A program made the position numbers and the translations under genes. Below are positions 46,204 to 55,045 of a stretch of 64,000 bases of DNA, one piece after another (within the stretch, counting starts at the first letter, position 1; every line of letters begins with the position of its first letter). Source of the DNA: Ciona intestinalis (Eukaryota; Chordata; Ascidiacea; Phlebobranchia; Cionidae). The notes beneath the pieces are model-generated. The model saw only the letters and a list, made by a program, of their open reading frames with translations, did no database searches and was not told the DNA's origin. The stretch lies in the NCBI RefSeq assembly GCF_000224145.3, contig NC_020176.2:434693-498692 (forward strand), given 5' to 3'.

Positions 46204-49200
46204 TTAAAAATATAAAGTATGTTTGATGTATACCCAAACCTGTCGCTTTTGGCTCGTCTCAATGCGTGGAAAGAGAAGCTTCCATCTATACCCGCCATAG
46301 CTACTTCCATACCCGTTAGTTGGGTCGAAACTGTGTTGAAAAGTTTGTAATAACAATTTTTTTTTGTAAAAAAAATGAGACTGCGCTAAATCTTGAAAAG
46401 TAACAACAAATCTCACCTTTTACAACATGGCTGAGTCGGTCGACTGTCTTTGTCAGAAATCCACTTTCGCTGCAGTTTATTAGAAGTTATATACGCTACA
46501 ATACGTTCCAGTTCTATTGTAAATAAAATACAAAAACAGTCGTTTTTATACGGTTATAACTATTCGTTGTCGGATATTTATAAACATAAATAGTCGTATT
46601 TTTATAAAAACAGTCGCTTTATAAGAATGCTGCCGTCTTATCATGAATGTACAATCAATAACACACACGCCTGCCTGGCTGCTAAAAATATACGATTTTT
46701 CTCAAATAGAAACAACGGCTGCTATACTGAAAATACCTGCTGACAATCTTCCGTAAAGTAGTACGCTTATCTAATATACAATGGCGTCATATTTAATTAT
46801 CTTTTTTTTCACAGAAAAGTTATAAAGTCAACTTTTCCGTGCCATTAATTCTAATCAAAATTGCAGCCATAGATCCCATTTGATTTCGATCGCACTTGTA
46901 CGTAATAGCCCTCCGTCAATATATCGACTTTGTACAGTCGGAACCTTTTTATTACCCGTGTCCGGTGCCCCTAATGCAGAAAAACGGATTAGTGTGGGAC
47001 AGACTTGCAATGTCTCTAAACCTACCCCCCGTTTTTCGCGTTCCATGTTATCTCTCCATCTTGTGCTGCAGGCACTTCATAGAAGCGTTTGCATTATTCA
47101 TAAGCGGGAGGCGAGCGCAAATTTCGACGTTAACTCCGCATGCGGTTGTTCCGAATCGATGCGACGCTAACGGCGACTTCACGAAACGCGAAAAAGATGC
47201 CACGAATTTTCCCTTTCTTTTGTACGCGATGCTCGATTAACCCACTGTAGCCAAATTACACTTCACCCCTAACAACTGGGTCAACTGAAAACATACAAAA
47301 TGTGATGTGAAAATATAGTAGGTTGGGGTAAGATGGCACACTGGGAATGAGGTCGTATGGGGCAATATGGCACACGAGGAAAAAACGGATCAATTTTTTT
47401 AACATAACTAAAATCTGCAAAATTCTTTTGTTTAACATGCCGTCTTTTTTCCAATTAGAACAATATTTTTGTAATAATTAAATATCCTAACATGAGATAT
47501 TTGTATAATGGGTGTAACGGTCACATTTCAACTATATTACATTTCATTAGTTAGTAAAAAGGCTAAAACGGTGTCTTGCAGTTTATTTTGTAAACTATTT
47601 ATTTAATAAAAATATAATTTTTTAAAAAACTTTTTCTTTACTTGTGGCAGCAGATCTTAAGATATGATTTTGTTTTCACAACGTTTCGTGTTGAGTTAGT
47701 TAAAGGGGAGGCGATTATTTCTGTCGTTGGAGGATAGATACTACAACGAAGTAGAGACGGGGACCGCTTTAATAATTGAACGATCTACTTAGTTCGGTGC
47801 TCGTTCTTAACATTACATCACATATAGAGCAAGCAGGATGTAAGAAGCAACCGGGATAAGGTGTGTAGCTGTCACGTGGTAAAAGGGATTAAATACGTCA
47901 CTATGTAAGCTTGTATCGAGCTCACTGGTAAGACGAAACGGGAAGGGCTGGGTTCGTGACGAAATGTCGAACCTCATGAAAACATGGAAGATATTTTTAT
48001 TCGTTTTTTTATGGTCGATTTATTTAACTTTTTAGGTCTAATTTGTATTTCAAACGTGTCCGTGTACAAATGATATTTTTAATTCGGCTTTTCGCTGTAA
48101 TAAACTATATTCCATTTGCTAAATTATTTCAAAGTAAATGGCCGGTTCATTCAAATGTATCGTTCACCTAAAATTATTTTAGTTTTTGTTCTCTTTCTAA
48201 ACAAGCGTTCCTCTGCACACGGCAATTCTATTTTGAATTCCACATAAACAGCCACCGATCAAACACGACATTTATTCGATATAATCACATGCTGTGCAAA
48301 TAGAATATAGTGGGGTGGGGGAAGACGGGACACCTTTAGCACAAAATATATAAATATCCTGATCGTGTTTTAAACAATAAACGGCCTATGAAAGTCGCGA
48401 GGACAAGGTTTTATAACTCTTTGAATGTTCTTTGTTTACTACCAAAATGTACGAGAAAATAGAATGAAAAGGTGTCCCATCTTCCCCCATCCTACTATAT
48501 AAGGATTTTCGTTACAAAAATTTTACCGACAATAATTATTTTAATTTAATTGTTTAAGAACCTATAAAAAATGACTTTTTTAAAAATTATTTTAATTTAA
48601 TTGCTTAAGAACCTCTAAGAAAATGACTTTTTTTTAAAAAAACACAATTTTTCCACGGAAAAATTGCAACAATTTTCAGTCTTAGCAAAACGTCGACATT
48701 TCCTCGATTACATGGTCATTTCTTATTCTGTCAATAGTAGCAGAATACGCAGTGATGCTGGAGTAAATAAGAACCAATAAACAATCTTTCAACGGCTCAT
48801 CTGGTGTAAAAACGTAGTATATGTCCAACGTTTCGTCCGCCAACCGGAAAGACTTCAGAGATACACTACGTTTTTTTTTCATACCAGATAAGCTGCTGAT
48901 AGAATATTTACTATATGCTGGTAGCAGAAGTAACATAATATAAAGTGTCGATTTTATTGCATAGATATATAAGCTTGTAATAACTTCTTTAATCGATTGC
49001 TTGCATGTGAAAAAGAACATCTATTGTCAGGATCGGGTTGTCTTAAACACGAACATATCTCGTTGTAAGAGTTTTGCATGTGGCTGTATTTTACCAAGAA
49101 TCTACAAAATTAAAAAAATGAAGTTGCGAAAAGATTTATAATTTATGTAAAGGGGAGGCTCTATTGAAGAAATTTAACGATTTATACCGCGCACGATGGA

Positions 49201-52200
49201 CACTGTTAGCACCTAATATCCTACATTCCCTTAACGTGTTTTATCAATTTATCAAAAAGTGTATTTTATAATCGTGAGAATACGGTGATAAATTTCCGTA
49301 AATATTTTTTATGTGAAACCAAATGGGACAATGCATGAGAATGAAAACATAATTAACCTTACCCCTGTCCGGGTGCACCATGTCACCCCAAACTACACAT
49401 GCTATCTTACCCCAAACTACACGTGCCATTTTACCCCAAACTACACGTATCATCTTACCCCAGACTACACGTACCATCTTACCCCAGACTACTTGTACAA
49501 TTTTACCCCAAACTCTACATTATACCTGGATAGTTTGCATAGATACCACTCGGCTATTCCACACGCATGCAGTCCAACGTCGAACCCACGACACCGGTTA
49601 TCTAAACATATTCCCCTCAAGTCCCTACATGTCTCGTATATTCTTGAGTTTAGGGAGTTAAATATCCACAAATTGCCTGACGGTCCTGGGCACTGGTCGT
49701 TATACTCGCAGTAGATTTTCGAGAACATTCTGAAACATAAAAACGTATGTTTTATTTACCTCTTCAAAAACGATCGCCAAGATCATATTTAAAAACTGAG
49801 AGAAGAATCAACAACAGTCGTTTAAACACGCTACAGATATAGTAGGGTGAGGAAAGTTGGGAAAAGTTTTTATTCTGTTTCCCCTTGGCTTTTGGTAGTA
49901 AAGAACATTAAATAGAACTACAAAACCGTATCCTCACGACTTCCATAAACCGTTGTTAATTGTCTAAAACACGATCAGGATATTTAGTTGCGGTAAAAAC
50001 AAAATACAACGTCAAATAAATTGGACGAAAAATAAATGAATCAATCAATGTCACTTATTTATCCTTGCGTTACCTCGCATATAACTTTGTGGGGGATTAC
50101 TTTTAAGGGATTTTTTCTGTATAGGGCCAACAATTTGGACATCAGTGACCACTGGTTTGGAGCAACTGCTGTTAAATGTCTTGCTCAAGAAAACATTCGT
50201 CTAGCGTAGCAAGTTATAAATTTAAAAAAAGGTAAAATATCGCCCCCATGCGGATGCGACGCGGTGATAAATATTCGAATATATTGATGGAGACGGTATA
50301 TTCTTTGCATACTACCATATGAGACCATAAAAATGTACATATGAACTATCTTACCCCAACCTAATAAAGAATCAATGCAACTCATTATTTATCTACCACA
50401 ATATAATATAATTTCCTATTTAGAAGGGTGGGGTAAGACGGGACACTTTTGGACATGATATCCAAATAACCTGATCGTGTTTTAAACACTTAACAATAGT
50501 CTACGGAAGTCGTGAGGATGCGGTTTTATGATGTTTTGAATGTTCTTTGTTTACTATACCAAATGGGGCAAAAAATAGAGTTTAGCTTCACCTCGATTCG
50601 TTATAGAAAACCAAGGAATCAGCATCAACCAGGATAAGTTCCCAATCCCACGTGACCATTAAATTCACTCCTGACACATCTTCGAACAGCAGGTGGCGCT
50701 CTTCTGCAATTTTTTTATTTGATCACGTGACGTCATGTTTATACGTCACGCTGGCATTATTTTGACATTACACTTTTGTCTTTTTATGCCACAACGACTT
50801 GTTTGGACAATCAACTAAAGGTGGATGCTGTACACAGTATCCGGAATTCGTCCGTTTTGTCTGTTTTCGCTGCCGCATGCGGAACTTGGTAATGGGTTTG
50901 CATACGACTTTGCAAGCGAATTCGCATGCCGGATACTGTGTACAGCCACCTTTAGTCTGCCCGAAATCTCGAAACTTTTGATGTTGCTAGCCGTAGAACC
51001 TTAATCTTATAGAATACTCAACTTTGCGCGGTAGGCTATACTGTAATCAATATGTTTGGCACGTATGGCACCTTAACCTAATTTATAGAATATACACCAT
51101 TTACTCTGTATTTGATATCTTATATAAAGCTTACATAAACCTCTCTAAACTCACCTAATAACTTAAACAGTCGAACCGTGCTGTAAGCAAGTGTAAGCGA
51201 CGCCAGTATCGGATCCGGGGAACTCCCGACCTTCTCCATTATAAACTTGGCTTCCGAGCAGTTGAGGGTTGTCCCATTATCGTTGCATATTGTGTAGCCA
51301 TCTATGCGTTCCACAAGGTACCTACATAACTTGTCAATTAATGGCTTAATACTATTATGCTAATAATCCTTAGCTTTGTTATTACAGTAGTAGTTCTACG
51401 GGTTGTCTAAACCCTAAAATATACGCCACTGGTTCATGAAAAGTTTTTGTAAAAAATATCTGCTTAGTTAGTTTAGCAAGTTTGTGATGCACCCTTGTAT
51501 AGGCTACCTTTTCGTACCGGTGCACCCCTGGCACATTTAGGTGCTCAGGTTGCACCGTGCACGCCAGTCTAAATTGTCAGAGATAAACTAAAAATAAAAG
51601 TCTAAATACAATCACCGACAAAGGTACACATAGTAACTCGTTAGCGGTACGAGGTTTATTAAAAAGACACCGCGTGTTTTCCCCTCCGTGCGAGGATAAA
51701 TATGTCACATTCATCTAAAGGTTTAACGGCGCCGTGGTATAGTGGTTAGCGCGCCTGCCTGTAACCCAGAGGTAATGGGTTCAAGGCTCCATTGTGGGCG
51801 TATGTGTCCTTGGGCAAGACACTTAACGGCAATTGCTTCAACCCAGTGGTGACTAATGGGTTGTCTAAATTATCAGCCATACATAAAATAAAATAATAAT
51901 CACCCACAAAGTAACATACATGGTAACTTAAAGCTGCTACAAGGTGTTTAACCCGTGTGATAACGACTGTCGTTTTCCGGCCACGCGAGGATAAAGTAAG
52001 TTACATTCATTCATTCATTCATTCACTCATTCAAGGTTTAGCGGATTGACAAAGGGCAATTAAATCAATGAAATATAGCTACTTCTATATTATAGGATTA
52101 CGTTTACTTCACTAATACATTTTCACATACCTTTAGAGGCATATCTAAACACATTTTAACAGATATATTAGGGTGGGGGAAGTTGGGACACTTTTAGCAC

Positions 52201-54041
52201 ATAATATACAAATATCCTGATCGTGTTTTTAAAAATTAACAACAGTCTATGGGAGTAGTGAGGATATAGTTTTATGATTCTTTGAATGTTCTTTGTTTAC
52301 TACTAAACGAGACGAGAAAATGAAGTTAAAAGGTGTCTCACCTCCCCCACCCTACCGTATATTTAAACACATTTTTAAACACATAAATATTTTACATTTT
52401 TTAACAGATTTATTTTAACATTTTTTAACATATAATTATTTTAGTATATTTTTCAACACAAATATTTTAAACACCGATACATTTTAACATCATCTTACTT
52501 GACAGACTCCTCATGCACGCAAGAGCCAAACAAACGTGGAATTCCCGGCAATCCACGCAACCCAGTCAGGTATTGGACTTCCCGTTTCGCTGTGTGGTAT
52601 TTGTACTCGTCCGCTAGAGTGCGCAAGTTTCTAAAGAAAAAAAGATGGAAAATTTTATTTGAGGTTTGAAACATTTAGTAATGTGGGGTAAGATGGATAC
52701 CGTTAGCACATAATATCCCATATTTCCTAAAAGTTTCCAAAAAATTAACAACGCTCATTTAGAGTCGTGTGAACACGAATATATAATTCTGTAATGCTTT
52801 GTTTAATACCAAACGAGACGAAAAAAAAGAATAAAACATGGAATATCTTACCCCAACCAACTATGTATGATATTTCACACATTTTTTATCCCTTTTATAA
52901 TTTGTATGTAAATTATAGAAACCTGTTAATGTAATTTACAGTTTTAAGTTTTATTAAAAATGTTTATGGGTTTTTAGAATTAATTAGCCTTAACAGCACT
53001 AATAGTAAATGCACCAAACTTACTTAACAATATAATGCATTAATAAAAAGTGGTGGAATATATTTAGTCTGAACATTTTGACAAAATCTTGCTTTTGGTA
53101 AATAAATGCGCCCAATGTACCTTCTAATTGATAAGATCAGATTTATATCACTGCATTATTGCATTAGTGGTTTCCAAAGTAGGTTCATAACCTTTAATGG
53201 GACGAATATGTATATTCAATATAGCCCATATTTACAGCACTCAGCATGCTTCCACCAGGCACAGTATTTTCAAAGCTTGGGGTAAGATGGTTCTTGCGTT
53301 TACTCTCTTTTATCGTTTAGTTTGATATCGTAAACAAAGGATATTCACAGAATTATATAAACATATCCTCACGTTTTTGAAAGAGCGTTGTTAATTATTT
53401 AAAACGTGATTCGGAAATATGGGATATTATGTGCTAACGGTGTCCATCTTACCCCGCATGTAGTACTATGCCGTCACAAACAGCCGAATACGTCATTTAC
53501 CTTTGTAATATTTAAAGACAATTTCCAATAAAAAAGAGTTTTCACTGGGATATTTCATAAAGTTCTCGGTATATGGACCCGCATATTTTTACATTGCCGC
53601 ATTTATTGCTGAAACGATTTACCTGTTTGCCTCTTTGAATACAACCGGAATTGTGACGTCATCAATCCGTACTTTCATGAATGAAATACCCCTGTTACCT
53701 TTACTGTTTTCTTTGATTGCTTTAGTTGTGTTAGGCAACTTGTAAAAGTCGTTGCAGCTAAAGTAATCTGTCTTAACCGTTTCCGGCTTTACATGGTCGT
53801 CGTGCAATTTAAAAGACCTTCGTCCTCCTTTCAAATTTCGGCCCATTGAATTCTGTAATGTTTTAACTGACTCTTCCATTGCTGAAATATCCCGTGCCCA
53901 TTTCGCTTCGAGTGCATAAGGTCCATTGCACGACCTCTCAGTCCTAGTTACTGTCCTGAAGGTTAGGTGCAAACTATACAGCAGACATACTACACAGATA
54001 GTAAAGAACAGTTTCCTTTGCTTTTGACCTGGCAGAGGCAT
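46204..54041 (-). CDS. Type II membrane, divergent secretory-pathway protein kinase-like (FAM69/DIPK-like)
   Basis: Exons (5' to 3' on minus): 54041-53623, 52630-52499, 51321-51155, 50703-50592, 49729-49526, 46330-46204. They total 1161 nt, 386 residues plus stop, one consistent frame. Residues 10-28 (KLFFTICVVCLLYSLHLTF) form a signal anchor, giving a lumenal C-terminus. The kinase-like fold is suggested by VTIPVVFK (candidate ATP Lys136), AKREVQYLTGLRGLPGIPRL (helix C and beta-4), a catalytic-loop-like EDVSGVNLMV (Asp248, Asn253, HRD replaced by FED, the usual Lys replaced by Ser) and VDAD (Asp266/Asp268) in place of DFG. A Cys-rich segment follows (CEYNDQCPG, CRDLRGICLDNRC, CGIAEWYLC), suiting disulfides in the ER/Golgi. 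FAM69/DIPK, PKDCC and POMK are the nearest families I can name; which one is inference. The last exon could instead splice on at a weak donor after 46240. Confidence 0.7.
46815..47239. other. GC-rich block open in several frames, unexplained
   Basis: This ~420-bp block inside the last kinase-like intron is richer in GC and CpG than its surroundings. Its plus strand has two overlapping frames open for about 100 codons (46868-47170 and 46881-47240), and the minus strand has one of 63 codons. A good acceptor (cttttttttcacag) ends at 46814. I recognise no protein family. It could be an exon, a promoter/CpG-like block or an old insertion. Confidence 0.3.
47315..47380 (-). mobile_element. MITE end fragment
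   Basis: 'tatagtaggttggggtaaga' followed by tandem variants 'gcacactgggaatgaggtcg' and 'tatggggcaatatggcacac'. Only one end of the element is present. Confidence 0.5.
48307..48499 (+). mobile_element. MITE-like element, best-preserved reference copy
   Basis: A short non-autonomous element of about 193 bp. The left end 'tagtggggtgggggaagacg' and the right end 'ccatcttcccccatcctact' form ~30-bp inverted repeats, flanked by TA. In this (+) orientation the interior reads 'ttagcac' then 'aatatcctgatcgtgtttta', 'aacggcctatga', 'aatgttctttgtttactacc' and 'agaaaatagaatgaaaaggt'. It has no coding capacity. TA flanks and TIRs suggest a Tc1/mariner-type MITE, which is inference. Confidence 0.85.
48537..48640. 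repeat. Direct duplication of ~50 bp
   Basis: 'attattttaatttaattg' followed by 'ttaagaacct' and 'aaatgacttttt' occurs twice in direct tandem (about 48533-48580 and 48582-48632) with a few differences. Intronic. Confidence 0.75.
49192..49370 (+). mobile_element. Diverged MITE-like copy ending in a minisatellite
   Basis: 'gatggacactgttagcacct', 'acgtgttttatcaatttatc' and 'accaaatgggacaatgcatg' identify it. Its right TIR leads directly into the 24-bp array at 49375. Confidence 0.6.
49375..49512. repeat. 24-bp minisatellite
   Basis: About six units of the type ACCCCAAACTACACGTACCA plus TCTT. The 'atcttaccccaa' core equals the right terminal word of the 'gggtaagat' MITEs, so the array probably grew from a MITE end. 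It stops 14 bp from the splice donor of kinase-like exon 5. Confidence 0.85.
49839..49985 (-). mobile_element. MITE-like element, truncated at one end
   Basis: Left 'tagtagggtgaggaaagttg'. It ends abruptly in 'cacgatcaggatattta' without the second TIR. Confidence 0.7.
50045..50200 (-). mobile_element. Decayed SINE copy, tail and middle
   Basis: Minus-strand remnants of 'caagacatttaacagcagtt' and of the tail, with the head lost. Kinase-like intron. Confidence 0.6.
50421..50578 (+). mobile_element. MITE-like element, 3'-truncated
   Basis: Left 'tagaagggtggggtaagacg'. The element stops at 'aaatggggcaaaaaatagag', 13 bp from the donor side of kinase-like exon 4. Confidence 0.7.
50817..50955. mobile_element. 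Short element with terminal inverted repeats (family 2), copy 2
   Basis: Ends AAAGGTGGATGCTGTACACA and TACTGTGTACAGCCACCTTT are inverse complements over about 28 bp. The interior is nearly identical to the copy at 12644-12801, which has ~20 bp more in the centre. It is flanked by 'taa' and 'tag', so a TA target site is possible. Confidence 0.8.
51726..52035 (+). mobile_element. tRNA-derived SINE, best full-length reference copy
   Basis: About 310 bp: a tRNA-like head (box A 'gtggtatagtggttagcgcg', box B 'atgggttcaaggctc'), the 'cttgggcaagacacttaacg' module, 'caacccagtggtgactaatg', an A-rich stretch, 'ataacgactgtcgttttccg', and a tail of 'attc' repeats. The tRNA head implies RNA polymerase III transcription and LINE-dependent mobility (inference). 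Confidence 0.9.
52168..52360 (+). mobile_element. MITE-like element, full copy
   Basis: Left 'attagggtgggggaagttgg', right 'ggtgtctcacctcccccacc', ~130 bp downstream of the SINE and ~140 bp from kinase-like exon 2. Confidence 0.85.
52676..52863 (+). mobile_element. MITE-like element, 'gggtaagat' subfamily
   Basis: Left 'tagtaatgtggggtaagatg', right 'tggaatatcttaccccaacc'. It lies 46 bp upstream of kinase-like exon 2. Confidence 0.7.
53275..53462 (-). mobile_element. MITE-like element, 'gggtaagat' subfamily
   Basis: Left 'gcttggggtaagatggttct', right 'ggtgtccatcttaccccgca'. First intron of the kinase-like gene. Confidence 0.7.
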
Positions 54042-54373
54042 ATCTATACGTCTTGTATTACGATACCAAGTGTATATATCATCGCCTGCTATCGCATCTG
54101 ATTACGAATATTGCCTTGGGCAAAATTTATCATCGCAAGCGTAGAATTTTGGCGAAGTTCTCGTGATACCAACAAAGAAACTAAATCTTTAAAAGCAACC
54201 TGGTAATTACCGGGTGTTGAGTTCCACACCACGTACGCGATGATCGATTTTAAAATCGGATTTCACAAAGAATTTAACATAGTGACCACTCCTTGCGCCG
54301 GCTACAGGTACTCGAAACATGGTTTATTTTAAATTTCACACAGTTTGAATAGTGCTGTCGGGTAAGATTGGAT

Positions 54374-54563
54374 ATAGTAGAGTGGGGAAGATGGGACACC
54401 TTCAGCACATAAGTTCCAAATATCCTGATCGTGTTTTAAACAATTAACAACGGTCTATGGGAGTTGTGAAGTTACAGTTTTATATTTCCTTGAGTGTTTT
54501 TTGTTTACTACCAAACGGGACGAGAAAACAGAAAAAAAGTGTCCTATCTTTCTCCACGATACT
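54374..54563 (+). mobile_element. MITE-like element in the kinase-like/carboxypeptidase spacer
   Basis: Left 'tagtagagtggggaagatgg', right 'gtgtcctatctttctccacg'. A separate partial end ('ccatcttaccccacaaatac') lies at 54648-54667. Confidence 0.8.
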
Positions 54564-54801
54564 CTATCTTTACTACCATGTTACCCCATATTTCTTAATG
54601 TTCTTGTGTACTACCAAAGTGGACGATAAATGGAAGTGAAAACATGAACCATCTTACCCCACAAATACAAACGTAGTGAGGCCAGGTCGATAACATTATT
54701 CAAAACGTTTAGTTTGAGTGAAAATATACCTAACTTTGGCTTAAGTTTGCGGCGCTAATGCTTTTTATTTTTGTGATAGCTGTTACGTTCTAACTATATG
54801 A

Positions 54802-54920
54802 TATATATAAGAACGCTTGCTGCGCGGTCCTGCGAAAACAGTGAACTCCGCGGGGGCCAACTGCAATCGCGCTCCCCACCGCGCTGCAGATCCACAGCTC
54901 GACTTTTAATAGAAACAATC
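54802..54920 (+). promoter_or_regulatory. Candidate promoter of the carboxypeptidase gene
   Basis: A TATA-like TATATATAAG at 54802 precedes a locally GC-rich stretch ('tgctgcgcggtcctgcg', 'ctccgcgggggcc', 'gcgctccccaccgcgctgc'). It lies about 235 bp upstream of the ATG at 55046 in the 1-kb spacer between divergent genes. Start-site position is inferred. Confidence 0.4.
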
Positions 54921-55045
54921 GGCGCCACTGCAGAAGGCGTTCTGGTTGATTTCGAATGAAATTCAGCGCTGCATATTATTAAAATGATTTTGTGGATGTA
55001 ACGTTTTGTATTTTGTCAAACACTTGTGTATGGGAAGCATAGAAA

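Noticed and set aside
46855..47046. Minus-strand frame as the missing Kv1 first exon
   Set aside because: Its only good donor (GTAATA after GGACACGG) leaves one overhanging base, whereas the known Kv1 exon needs two; the protein shows no Kv1 feature.
49313..49714. 133-codon plus-strand frame
   Set aside because: It is made of the 24-bp minisatellite, open because the unit is a multiple of three, plus the antisense of kinase-like exon 5.
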